Part shown: positions 1 to 8,100 of the stretch, one piece after another
How the letters are laid out: each line of letters opens with the position of its first letter
How positions within the stretch are numbered: position 1 is the first letter of the stretch
IMG/VR virus record: IMGVR_UViG_3300032050_000598
Coordinates: 1-29,387 of that record
DNA: 29,387 nucleotides
Origin: a virus
Direction: 5' to 3' (one strand)
Program-made: the position numbers and the translations under genes
The notes under the pieces: model-generated
What the model saw: only the letters and a program-made list of their open reading frames with translations
What the model was told of the DNA's origin: nothing
Database searches by the model: none

Positions 1-2
1 TC

Positions 3-335
3 GCTTCAAGCGTAATCCGTGGACAAGGTGTACAGCCTCTAGGTGGTCCAGCAGGTTATGTGGCTCCATTCGCATTCGGTATTCCGATTGTTGAAGTTCC
101 ACTACTTCCTGAAGCACAAGATGGCGATTACACAGGCGAGACAGGTAACCATGGAGATATCCACTTGACATTCCCAAATAACGTTGTTATTGGTATCAAG
201 CGTGATGTTACAGTTTACCGTTTCTTCTGGCCACGTAAGGACTCAATTGAGTACACAATGTATACTCGTGTTGGCGTCCAGATCGAGCAAGCAGATGCTT
301 GGGTAGTTGTTAAGAACGTTAAGGTAGCTTCCTAA
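3..335 (+). CDS. Major capsid protein, C-terminal part (5' end outside window)
   Basis: The reading frame is open to the left edge, so this is the last ~110 residues of a longer protein; the GTG at 60 is an internal Val codon, not a start. The fragment has the make-up of the P-loop/A-domain end of an HK97-fold capsid protein: a Gly/Pro-rich stretch, IPIVEVPLLPE, then FPNNVVIGIKRDVTVYRFF and a closing strand with YTRVGVQIEQADAWVVVKNVKV, the usual 'treat the coat protein as a hydrophobic beta end' pattern. Position also supports it: connector and neck genes follow directly. All Arg codons in the fragment are CGT, unlike the AGA-rich minor tail genes, as expected for a very abundant protein. A strong terminator follows 20 bases after the stop. 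The family call is inferred from pattern and gene order; the protease and portal that would confirm it are outside the window. Confidence 0.85.
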   Translation, partial: ASSVIRGQGVQPLGGPAGYVAPFAFGIPIVEVPLLPEAQDGDYTGETGNHGDIHLTFPNNVVIGIKRDVTVYRFFWPRKDSIEYTMYTRVGVQIEQADAWVVVKNVKVAS

Positions 336-354
336 TTAGGAATTAACCCGTAAG

Positions 355-387
355 AAAGGCCCCCGAATTAATTTTTGGGGGCTTTTC
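355..387 (+). terminator. Rho-independent terminator after the capsid gene
   Basis: GCCCCC at 359-364 pairs with GGGGGC at 377-382. The stem extends outward by one G-U and three A-T pairs (355-358 with 383-386), giving a stem of about 10 bp. The loop is AT-rich and a TTTT run closes the 3' side. It would end capsid transcripts. A near-identical GGCCCCC...GGGGGCTTT hairpin follows the tail tube gene. Confidence 0.9.
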
Positions 388-411
388 ATTTTAATTTAGT
401 AATGCTATAAT
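383..411 (+). promoter_or_regulatory. Extended -10 promoter for the connector operon
   Basis: A perfect TATAAT lies at 406-411 preceded by TGC (403-405), an extended -10. Seventeen bases upstream is TTTTCA (383-388), a weak -35 matching four of six consensus positions. Predicted start of transcription is near 418, leaving a leader of about 20 bases before the ATG at 439. It overlaps the 3' arm of the capsid terminator, so the downstream operon restarts where capsid transcription stops. Confidence 0.7.
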
Positions 412-438
412 TGATTTGAGTAGAATTAGGAGATATAT

Positions 439-840
439 ATGTCATTTGAGACATTGAAGGTATCTGAATTAAAAAAGATTGCAGAAGACTTTGCAGTCGA
501 AACTGAAGGCCTAAAAAATAAAGCCGACATAATTGCAGCACTCGCAGAAGAGGGCGTAACTTGGTCTGTATATAACAAGACCATTGAGAAGATGGAAGAA
601 GACGAAGACGATATGGCAGTAGAAGTATTACCTAAGTTTGATCCAAAGGCGGAACAGCCAGCAGACACAGTATTAGTAAGAATGACCAGAGCAAACTTTA
701 GATATGATATTATGGGTCATACATTTACAAAAGATCACCCGTTTGTAGCAATGAATAAAGACAAGGCTCAAGAAATTTTTGATAAGGAGGAGGGCTTTAG
801 ATTAGCAACTCCAAAGGAAGTCCAGGAGTATTACAACTAA
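439..840 (+). CDS. Structural protein with N-terminal Rho-N/HeH (SAP-like) domain
   Basis: 133 residues. The ATG at 439 has AGGAGA at 428-433, a well-placed ribosome site. Residues 4-40 (pattern LKVSELKKIAEDF...LKNKADIIAALAEE) read as a helix-extended-helix module of the Rho N-terminal/SAP/LEM-like type: two short helices with Lys/Leu spacing. A very acidic linker (EEDEDDM) follows. The C-terminal half (about 78-133) contains MGHTFTKDHPFVAMN and FRLATPKEVQEYY, a pattern I associate with small phage proteins encoded beside capsid genes. In many phages of Gram-positive hosts a Rho-N/HeH-containing protein sits directly after the coat gene; its function is not settled (capsid accessory or connector). 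It is first in the operon with the neck genes. It is not a transcription terminator factor in itself. Confidence 0.7.
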   Translation: MSFETLKVSELKKIAEDFAVETEGLKNKADIIAALAEEGVTWSVYNKTIEKMEEDEDDMAVEVLPKFDPKAEQPADTVLVRMTRANFRYDIMGHTFTKDHPFVAMNKDKAQEIFDKEEGFRLATPKEVQEYYN

Positions 841-854
841 TCTAAGCCTATAAA

Positions 855-1838
855 ATGGCAGAGGTATTAATCAGGACGCAGTCCCCAATAACACATCAGG
901 TTTTTTGGAATGGTGATATTACTACACCAGACACTACTCCTGTTGTAAAACTTTATGATGTAACTAATGATCCTGCAATTAATCCAGCTATTAACCCTAC
1001 TCACCTTTTAACAATATTAACATCGGTGGCGGATGAAAATAATCCTGGAACATATACAGTGTATATACCATATCAATATACAGATAGAAATAGAACTCTT
1101 AGACTTCAGTGGGAATACGCAATAGGCGCAACAAATGTAATTAGGGTAGATGAAGTATATGTTGTAACTCCATATGTAGATTTTAACCACGTACAGGATC
1201 TTGGATTTAGCACAGATCCTTCAGATCCAAATTATCGTTCTTACAAAGAACTTATTAAGGCTGAAAGGTATGCTAGAAAACAAATAGAACAGTATACTGG
1301 GCAAAGTTTTTATCTATATGACGACGTTGTAGTTGTTTACGGATACGACTCAGACATATTGCCATTGCCATCAAAAATTGACACATTGCATGAGCTTTAT
1401 GCTAGAGACGTACTTTTACTAGACACAATTAATGAAATTGATAATTGGAACTATCCAATAGAAATAACTCCAACTGGATATGGAATCAAAATTAATCGTG
1501 CAAACATGTTAGACAATACAGTTTATACAGCAAACGGTATGGTCCCTCCAAGCATTAATGATTATGGTAATGGAGTTTTTAAATCTGGAATTCCATATAA
1601 GGTTCAGGGTAGATTTGGATGGGAAAAGGTTCCAGACGAAGTTGAATTGGCTGGGATAGAATTAATGAAAGACTACTTTGCTAAAGATACAGTCTGGAGA
1701 AATAAGTATGTCAAAACTATCTCGACATTTGACTGGGACTTTGAGTTTACTAGTGACGCTAATGCTGGTACTGGAAATGCATATGCAGATAAGCTTCTAT
1801 CAGAGTACGTACTTGTTACAAAGGTAGAAATTATATAA
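855..1838 (+). CDS. Head-tail connector (adaptor) with N-terminal beta domain
   Basis: 327 residues. Residues 1-105 look like an all-beta immunoglobulin-like domain (ITHQVFWNGDI, YTVYIPYQYTD, LRLQWEYAIG, VYVVTPYVDF). From about 108 the helical adaptor of the gp6/gp15 neck family starts: SYKELIKAERYARKQIEQYTG, a hallmark of proteins that form the first ring below the portal. The following part contains LHELYARDVLLLDTI and, near the C-terminus, an alpha segment VELAGIELMKDYFAKD, also typical. Usual adaptors are 100-200 residues; the added beta domain makes this one long. The ATG at 855 has no clear Shine-Dalgarno site; the context CCTATAAAATGG resembles the starts at 5172 and 23150. The next gene overlaps at TAATG. 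Family assignment is from pattern and gene order. Confidence 0.75.
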   Translation: MAEVLIRTQSPITHQVFWNGDITTPDTTPVVKLYDVTNDPAINPAINPTHLLTILTSVADENNPGTYTVYIPYQYTDRNRTLRLQWEYAIGATNVIRVDEVYVVTPYVDFNHVQDLGFSTDPSDPNYRSYKELIKAERYARKQIEQYTGQSFYLYDDVVVVYGYDSDILPLPSKIDTLHELYARDVLLLDTINEIDNWNYPIEITPTGYGIKINRANMLDNTVYTANGMVPPSINDYGNGVFKSGIPYKVQGRFGWEKVPDEVELAGIELMKDYFAKDTVWRNKYVKTISTFDWDFEFTSDANAGTGNAYADKLLSEYVLVTKVEII

Positions 1839-2266
1839 TGAACGATTTAATAGACTCAGTATTATCTATGAGTCTGGACGTTTATAGACAGTTTGAGACA
1901 CAAGATCCAGACACTGGAGCAATTGTGCGTGAGTGGACATATTATAAAACTATACCGTGTCATGCTAAAGGAGTTATAAGCAATTCTGCAACAACTAGAT
2001 CTAGTGACAAGCAGATATTCTCAAACAAATATACTAATGATCAAATTATTCAAGTTAGAACTTCAGAAAAATTAACTGCTAGAGAAAAGGTCACAAACAT
2101 CTGTGATAACGAAGGTAATGTAATCTGGAATGAAATTAATTTCCCAACAGAAACTCCAACAGTGTTTGAAGTTATGGGTACAACTCCAGTCACAGACCCA
2201 TTTGGTCGTGTGATAGCATACAACTCATCTATGAAGAGATCGGAGAATCAGCAAATTGGACAATAG
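1838..2266 (+). CDS. Head closure / head-tail joining protein
   Basis: 142 residues; its ATG shares a base with the stop of the adaptor gene (TAATG), implying translational coupling. The start LSMSLDVYRQFETQDPDTG followed by a short beta-rich protein with REWTYYKTIPCHAKGVI and VFEVMGTTPVTDPFGRVIAYN is the pattern of SPP1 gp16/phi-105-like head-closure proteins, which form the stopper ring that holds DNA in after packaging and docks the tail. Size (usually 100-140 residues) and position, second after the Rho-N protein and directly before the neck protein, agree. I see no catalytic motif. Confidence 0.65.
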   Translation: MNDLIDSVLSMSLDVYRQFETQDPDTGAIVREWTYYKTIPCHAKGVISNSATTRSSDKQIFSNKYTNDQIIQVRTSEKLTAREKVTNICDNEGNVIWNEINFPTETPTVFEVMGTTPVTDPFGRVIAYNSSMKRSENQQIGQ

Positions 2267-3038
2267 CGCAATGTTGATTCAGGCATCCAGCGGACTAGAG
2301 GGAATGATGTATGCTAATCAAAACGGACCATTAAAAGATAGCACAGTAGCTCAGGTGTCAGCATTTGTATATTATGAAGCAGCAGTGATTGCTAAGCTTA
2401 CAACAAATAAGGCATTTCAGGGAGCATTTACAAAAATTATATTTGATCAGATAGATGCAGATTTTGGAGCCTACATAGATGCCCTTGCTAGAACTAGACC
2501 CAAATCTTTACATCACGTATATGAGTGGAAAAGAACAGGAAATAAATCTGCAAGACTTTTTAAATTAAATAAAATATCTGAGCAGGGATTATCGTTTAGA
2601 ATGAATTATGAATTTCTTCCTTCTAGATCTATGGTTCCAGCGCCTAAAGGTAAGAGACGCCATATGTTTATGAATAAAGCAGAAGTAATGGAGCAAGGTA
2701 AGCCTTTAGTTATCCGTCCAAAAAATTCAGATAGATTAGTGTTTGAATATAATGGAGAAACTGTATTCATGCCCAAAGGCGCTTCGGTTACAGTAAAAAG
2801 ACCTGGCGGATCAGGAGCACGTAATCAATTCTCATTAGCTTATTCAAGATTTTTTAGCGGAAGACTAGTAAACGAATCAATCAAGAGATCTGGATTTCAA
2901 AAAATATTTAATTCTAGTATGACAAAAGCACTCGCTGTCCCATCTAATATTAAAAAAGTTCAATATTCTTTTTCACCAAACACTATTAGGTCTCAGGCTG
3001 ATGCAGCCCTCACCCTATCATTTGGAGGTGCAATGTGA
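2256..3038 (+). CDS. Neck / tail completion protein (HK97 gp10-like)
   Basis: 260 residues from TTG at 2256, chosen because GGAGA (2242-2246) lies nine bases upstream; a start at ATG 2271, just after the previous stop, is also possible and would shorten the protein by five residues. The protein is basic, with a helical N-terminal half (FQGAFTKIIFDQIDADFGAYIDALA) and a Lys/Arg-rich middle (APKGKRRHMFMNKA) followed by a beta hairpin (RLVFEYNGETVFMPKGASVTV). Neck proteins of the HK97 gp10 family sit between head closure and tail terminator genes and share this make-up, though they are commonly shorter. The gene overlaps both neighbours by a few bases, as in one translational unit. The name rests mainly on gene order. 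Confidence 0.55.
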   Translation: MDNSAMLIQASSGLEGMMYANQNGPLKDSTVAQVSAFVYYEAAVIAKLTTNKAFQGAFTKIIFDQIDADFGAYIDALARTRPKSLHHVYEWKRTGNKSARLFKLNKISEQGLSFRMNYEFLPSRSMVPAPKGKRRHMFMNKAEVMEQGKPLVIRPKNSDRLVFEYNGETVFMPKGASVTVKRPGGSGARNQFSLAYSRFFSGRLVNESIKRSGFQKIFNSSMTKALAVPSNIKKVQYSFSPNTIRSQADAALTLSFGGAM

Positions 3039-3547
3039 CAGCTAATTATAAATTAGATGCAATGCTAGAACTAAGGAAGTACCTTTGGGACCAGCTTGCC
3101 TCAAGAAACATATTTGATGAGAATGACTACTGGAGTGATAATTTAAATGAAAATATAGTTCCAATCATTCCAGTTCAACAGGCGGCAGAAATGAATCAAT
3201 TCTTGAGCGGCAAGAAGCATATAGTCTATGACAAGATAGGAATGTCTTATGAGGATAACTGGCTAATATGTTGTGAGCAAATTATGCTTACTCTATATTC
3301 AACTTCAGTTTCTGATATTAATGAGATTAGAAACTACCTAACTGATGAATTTAGACGTATGGATGAATCGGCTAAAGATATCAATAAGTGGTCTGGCCTA
3401 TCTGACAAGTTTAAGTTTCATACTATATGGGTGGCAGATATCTCTCCAACTGCTCCATCAGAAGAGCTTCAAGGTTTCTTTGCCGCCGAGGTCATTTTAG
3501 AAATTAAATATTCTCGAATTACAGACGGTCAAGGTAGATTCCTCTAG
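3035..3547 (+). CDS. Tail terminator protein
   Basis: 170 residues from GTG at 3035, which overlaps the previous stop (ATGTGA); GGAGGT at 3023-3028 is a strong ribosome site. The N-terminal helix (YKLDAMLELRKYLWDQLAS) and the alternation of strands and helices through EQIMLTLYSTSVSDINEIRNYL and AAEVILEIKYSR fit the alpha/beta fold of gpU/gp10-type tail terminators, which cap the tail tube and join it to the head. It is the last gene before the tail tube gene, which is the expected position. No motif gives further proof. Confidence 0.6.
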   Translation: MTANYKLDAMLELRKYLWDQLASRNIFDENDYWSDNLNENIVPIIPVQQAAEMNQFLSGKKHIVYDKIGMSYEDNWLICCEQIMLTLYSTSVSDINEIRNYLTDEFRRMDESAKDINKWSGLSDKFKFHTIWVADISPTAPSEELQGFFAAEVILEIKYSRITDGQGRFL

Positions 3548-3551
3548 GGGT

Positions 3552-3580
3552 TTGCCTTTTTACTCTTAATGGACTAAAAT
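3552..3580 (+). promoter_or_regulatory. Promoter for the tail tube gene
   Basis: TTGCCT (3552-3557) and TAAAAT (3575-3580) are separated by 17 bases, giving a usable sigma-70-type promoter in the 120-base gap between tail terminator and tail tube genes. Predicted start near 3587 would give an 80-base leader. A second, weaker -10-like TACAAT lies at 3625-3630. The tail tube gene is made in hundreds of copies, so a private promoter is expected. Confidence 0.5.
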
Positions 3581-3667
3581 TGTACCAAGAGGGAAGAGGC
3601 CTAGCCAGCCAAGATTTTTAGATTTACAATTTAATAACCAAAGAATTCCAGGAGGTGGAAACACAAT

Positions 3668-4390
3668 ATGGCACAAAACGCAGGTAATGCTAAAAACATT
3701 CTCGTAGGTGCATCCCCATTGTTTATTTCGAATATCGATTCAACATCAGCAGGATACGCAACATACGAGAACTCAGAGCCAGGTACAACAAACGCAGGTG
3801 CATTTGCTACAGGAACATCCTATACAACTACACTTAACGCAGTTGACTCTGGTACTTTCTATTACAGAAACGTAGGTTTTACCAATAACGGTTTGCAGAT
3901 TACATACAATCCAACATATGATTCAGTAACTGTCGACCAGCTTCTTGATACAGCAAAGCTGTTCAAGTCAGCGATGGAGGTTATGATCGCAACTGAAATG
4001 TCAGAAGGTACACTAGAGAACGTTCTAGTTGTATTCGGACAACCAGACGATCCAGCTAACACTTCAACAATTTCACAAAACAATACAATCATTTCATCAG
4101 GTACAGGAAATACAAAGAAGGACACTCTAGGTCTAGCAGCTGGAGCTCTTGGTATCGCACCAACAGAGCGTCAGCTTATTGCAGTTGGTCAAGCACCAAC
4201 AGCAGCAGGATCACAGACAGAGCGTGTATATTATGCACGTCGTGTTTTGTCAGTGCAGCAATCAGCTTTCACATTGGCAAGATCAGCCCCAACTACATTC
4301 CCAGTAACATTCCGTCTCCTTCCAACCGCTATGAGCGGCTACGAAGGACAAGAATACGGTAAGATTATTGACCGTGTATTGGTAGTATAA
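3668..4390 (+). CDS. Major tail (tube) protein
   Basis: 240 residues. AGGAGGTGG at 3650-3658 is the strongest Shine-Dalgarno site of the window. The N-terminus (NAKNILVGASPLFISNID) and the beta-rich body (TFYYRNVGFTNNGLQITYNPTYD, VMIATEMSEGTLENVLVVFG, ERVYYARRVLSVQQSAF, TFPVTFRLLPTAMSG) fit the tube proteins of siphoviruses: 'describe the base value, then DVTVDQLLD, then EMSEGTL'. Length is usual (200-260). Most Arg codons are CGT and many Asn/Tyr codons end in C, as in the capsid and SSB genes, suggesting selection for high output. Promoter upstream and a strong terminator 20 bases downstream make it a near stand-alone unit. Position between tail terminator and chaperone/tape measure genes makes this assignment firm. 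No sheath gene is next to it, so the tail is probably non-contractile. Confidence 0.85.
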   Translation: MAQNAGNAKNILVGASPLFISNIDSTSAGYATYENSEPGTTNAGAFATGTSYTTTLNAVDSGTFYYRNVGFTNNGLQITYNPTYDSVTVDQLLDTAKLFKSAMEVMIATEMSEGTLENVLVVFGQPDDPANTSTISQNNTIISSGTGNTKKDTLGLAAGALGIAPTERQLIAVGQAPTAAGSQTERVYYARRVLSVQQSAFTLARSAPTTFPVTFRLLPTAMSGYEGQEYGKIIDRVLVV

Positions 4391-4407
4391 TTAAGTAATT
4401 AATTACC

Positions 4408-4434
4408 AAGGCCCCCAAGAAATTGGGGGCTTTC
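4408..4434 (+). terminator. Rho-independent terminator after tail tube gene
   Basis: GCCCCCAA (4411-4418) pairs with TTGGGGGC (4423-4430) around a GAAA tetraloop, with three further A-T/G-U pairs outside. A TTT follows. The stem is almost the same as that after the capsid gene. Confidence 0.85.
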
Positions 4435-4437
4435 TGG

Positions 4438-4466
4438 TTGTATTAGTATATTATTTTTAGTATAAT
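4438..4466 (+). promoter_or_regulatory. Promoter for chaperones and tape measure
   Basis: TTGTAT (4438-4443), 17-base spacer, perfect TATAAT (4461-4466). Unlike most other promoters here it lacks TGN before the -10. Predicted start near 4473 leaves a short leader holding AGGAGG (4484-4489) before the TTG start at 4496. Confidence 0.65.
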
Positions 4467-4495
4467 GATTGAGAGTAGATCCTAGGAGGATTAAA

Positions 4496-4828
4496 TTGGC
4501 AACAACAGTATATAACGTAGAAGAAATTACTCTACAAAATGGGGCAGTAGTAAAGTTAAAGCCTCTATCAATTAAAGAACTTCGTAAGTTCATGATAGCA
4601 ATTAAGAAGACAGCAGAGTCTCAGACAGAGGATGAAACTTTAAACATCCTAATTGATGCATGTGCAATCGCACTAGAAAAGCAGCTACCAGAATTAGTAG
4701 CAGACAGAGAAGCATTTGAAGATGCTATCGACGTACCAACTATGAACCGCATCCTTGAAGTTTGCGGAGGAATTAAACTTGACGACCCAAACCTACTAGC
4801 GGCAGCGGTTCTGGCTGGTCAGAACTAG
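4496..4828 (+). CDS. Tail assembly chaperone (G protein)
   Basis: 110 residues. I place the start at TTG 4496, six bases after AGGAGG (4484-4489); the in-frame TTG at 4469 has no ribosome site and lies at the promoter. The protein is small and mostly helical with an N-terminal beta hairpin (YNVEEITLQNGAVVKLKPL) followed by SIKELRKFMIAIKKTAE, the usual layout of the lambda gpG-type chaperone that coats the tape measure before tube assembly. It lies between tail tube and tape measure genes, where this gene always lies in siphoviruses. Its 3' end holds a CCCAAAC slippery heptamer that feeds the longer G-T form. Confidence 0.8.
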   Translation: MATTVYNVEEITLQNGAVVKLKPLSIKELRKFMIAIKKTAESQTEDETLNILIDACAIALEKQLPELVADREAFEDAIDVPTMNRILEVCGGIKLDDPNLLAAAVLAGQN

Positions 4829-5160
4829 ATTTAGCCGCTTTAGAAGGAGAAGTTTTCTTACTTGGACATTGGAAAAATTATGATGAACTGGAAGAAAATT
4901 TATCAATGCCAGAGCTTATAAATACTTTACAGGCTTTAAAGAAAAAAGATCATGAAGACAAAAAGTTCTTTGCATCTTTAAAGGGAGTAGATATAGGTGA
5001 GTACAAAGAAAATAAAAAGGAGGGTTCTAGTTTCGAAGACATACAGTTGAGAGCAGCAGGAATAAATGCTACTAGCAACGACGTTGTTTCGCTACAAGGA
5101 AGATTCGCAGCACAAGCTGGTTTTGGAATTGGTGAAGGACTAGGATACTCAAGGGAGTAG
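4496..5160 (+). CDS. Tail assembly chaperone fusion (G-T) made by -1 frameshift
   Basis: Predicted join 4496-4792 with 4792-5160, 221 residues. In the -1 frame the last stop is TGA at 4780-4782, after which the frame is open to 5160; the slip must therefore occur between 4783 and the G stop at 4828. CCCAAAC at 4786-4792 is in the right phase (C CCA AAC). After slippage the protein continues with PTSGSGSGWSELDLAALEGE and then the T domain (VFLLGHWKNYDELEENL, MPELINTLQALKKKD), ending in GFGIGEGLGYSRE. The short flexible Ser/Gly linker right at the junction is a good sign. The ATG at 4906 lies inside the T domain and is not a gene start. Known from lambda and many siphoviruses: G-T is the minor form and binds both tape measure and tube protein. 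Confidence 0.85.
4786..4826 (+). promoter_or_regulatory. -1 ribosomal frameshift signal (slippery CCCAAAC plus hairpin)
   Basis: The heptamer CCCAAAC at 4786-4792 fits X XXY YYZ in the G frame, allowing re-pairing of both tRNAs on CCC and AAA. Fifteen bases downstream GTTCTG (4808-4813) pairs with CAGAAC (4820-4825) around a six-base loop, a possible stimulator; the spacer is longer than the 5-9 bases that are common. Confidence 0.8.
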
Positions 5161-5171
5161 TTTGAATATAA

Positions 5172-8100
5172 ATGGCTGACGAAACAATCAGTACCCGAAT
5201 AGTCGCTAATGCCGACTTCTCAGCTCTTATTGCCGATGTGCATAAGGTTACTGCCAGCCTATCTAAATTACAGGAACAATTAGCTAACTCCAATAAGATG
5301 ATGGCAAATCAAATTGCCGTCATGAATAGATCATTTGCGGATACATTAAGAAGCACTGGTCAATTCTCAACACACTTTGTAAGTCTCCAATCAGATGTAG
5401 AAAAATTTGGTAAAAATCTTGATGGCGGAAAGCTAAAATTAAGTCAATATTTTAATACATTTAGAGACCATGCTAGAACATCTGGCGGTCTTATAAGAGA
5501 CTTAGCAAAACAGCAAGTAGCTTTACAGAACTCGATATTACAACCACTAGGCAGAAACGCACAGGGACTAATGCAATTCAATGTGCATGTTCCACGAGGT
5601 CTGGATGAAATAAAAAACAAGACAGCAATAGCAAGACAAGAGCTACAAATCATGAACAAGGTTATCCAGGATGGCGCTGGACAACTTATTAACTGGGGTA
5701 AGAATACTCAGTGGGCTGGTCGCCAGTTAACTGTTGGCTTAACAGTTCCGCTTGTAGCATTTGGAGCACAAGCAGCTAAAGCATTTAGAGAAGCTGATCA
5801 AGAGTTAGTTCGTTTAACTAAGGTTTATGGAGATGTTGCAGGAACATCAGCAGCAGAATTGGGCAGAGTCAGAGATGAAGTATCTGCTACTGCAAAAGAA
5901 ATTTCTTCAGCAATGGGTGTTTCATTTAAAGAAACAATTGGTTTAGCCGCTGATATTGCAGCAACTGGTAAAACTGGTGACGAGCTTTTAGGATCTATTA
6001 AGGAAACAACAAGATTAGCAGTACTTGGTGAAGTAGATCGTCAAGAGGCTATGAAGGCAACTTTAGCTATTCAGTCAGCGTTTAAACAAAACACAGATCA
6101 ATTATCTGAATCTATTAACTTCCTTAACGCAGTTGAAAACCAAACTTCTACAACTCTTAATGATTTAGTGGAAGCTATTCCAAAAGCTGGTCCAGTAATT
6201 CAAGGATTGGGCGGAAGCGTACAAGACTTAGCACTTTATTTAACTGCTATGCGTGAAGGCGGTATTAATGCATCAGAGGGTGCAAACGCTCTAAAGTCAG
6301 CACTTGCCTCTTTAATTAACCCAACAGACGTTGCAGTAGGTAAATTTCAAGCTCTAGGTATAGATCTTTTAGGAATTGTAAATAATAACGCTGGTAATTT
6401 AACTGGCACATTAATGGCATTACAAGGGGCACTAGATAATTTAGATCCTCTACAAAAACAACAGGCTATTGAGCAGTTGTTTGGTAAGTTTCAATTCTCA
6501 AGACTGAATGCTTTGTTTGAAAACTTAGGTCGTCAAGGATCTCAGACCTTGCAAGTTTTAGATTTAATGAAAGCATCCTCTTCGGATTTAGCTTCAGTAG
6601 CTGATCGAGAATTAGCAGCCGTAACAGAATCTGCTTCTGGTAAATATCGTAGAGCAATAGAAAGCCTAAGAGCTTCTCTAGCAGAAGTAGGCGAACAGTT
6701 TTTAACTATTAATACAGTGCTTATTCAAGTAATTGACAAAGTAGTTCAATTTGCAAATAATTTGCCAGGTCCAGTAAAACAAATATTAGCTTTAGCAGGT
6801 GGAATCACAGCAATCATCGGTCCAGTAATTATGTTAACTGGTGTACTTGCAAACTTCTTTGGATATTTATTAAAGGGAGCTTTCCACATGAAGGCATTCC
6901 TAAAGGGTGGAGAAGGCTGGAAATATCTAACACCAGAAATGTTGGCGGCAGAAAAAGCTGGTAGATTAGTTGAACAATCATTTTATAGTGATGCTAAAGC
7001 AGCAGCAGTATTACAACAAGCATTAAGAAATTTATTGGATGAGTTTGCACTATTAGAACAAAAGGCCAAGGCTGGGTCAATGTCTGTAAATCCAGCAGTA
7101 ACAACAATGGCTGGTAATTTAGTTGTTGGAGCAGGCGGACAAAGAGTAGTTAATCCACAACACCCACTAGCGGGTCCTATGGGAAGTAGGGCAAGTTCTC
7201 ATATGGTTCCAAGATCTGGAATGACAGAGCAGGAAAGACTTGCACAAACTATGTTTGGAATGGTTCCAGGATCTGGTCCAGTTAATCAGAAGATTGGTCA
7301 AAATCCACAGATTTACATGAATGATCAATTGCCAAATGTTCCTGGCTTAACAACAGTTGGCGGAGTTTCAACTGGTATAGTTTCTGGAGAAGCTGCAAGA
7401 TGGCATGCAATGATGGCAACACTTGCAATGCAGTCAAAGGCAGAAATAGAGGCGTTAAAGAAACAAATTGTTGCTACGGGTGTTGTAAGTAAAGATTTCA
7501 TGATGCAGTTCGATGATATTTTGCCAGTTGTATCTAAGCTGACAGATAATGCTGCAAGAGAATCTGCAATGATTGTTGCCGAATTACGTGCAGGCAAAAT
7601 GACTGTAGAAGCAGCAAAGGCAAAAATAATTGCCCTTAACTTAGAAACAGAAAGAATGATTGCTTCAGCAGTTGGAACTCAGGCGGCGGCAATGGGTAGA
7701 ACAATTAATCCAACTATGGTTCCTACATTAAATCAACCAGTAGTAGATGCTAGCGGTAAATCTAATATGAGAGAGCTTTTCAAAAAGGGTAAGACTAGAG
7801 ATTTTATAAATAAAGTAGCAGGAGCACTTGGGGTTAGAACATCTGGTGCTGGATATAATATTGAAACAACAGTTCCTAAAAAACTTTCAAACGGTGTGGT
7901 TGGAGTTCAAAAATATGCTAGAGGAATCGTTGGAGCTGGATTAGTTTTAGGAAAAGCCGTAGCTCAAAAGATAGGCTTGCTATCATCTAGAGCAAAACAA
8001 GGTGCATATAAGTTTAAGAGTGTGTCTGGAGTATATGGTAAAGAAATTCCAGGATATACAAGAGAGAGCGCTAATGCTCTTTTAACAGCAGGCACAATGC

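Noticed and set aside
439-840. True Rho transcription factor or plasmid partition protein
   Set aside because: Only the small N-terminal helical module is present; no ATPase domain; position fits a virion protein.
3596-3616. Hairpin in the tail tube leader (GGCCTAGCC region)
   Set aside because: At most three base pairs form in the stem; not supportable as terminator or riboswitch.
4906-5160. Separate 84-residue gene starting at ATG 4906
   Set aside because: The same frame is open upstream to 4783 with clear T-domain sequence and a slippery site; the ATG has no ribosome site.
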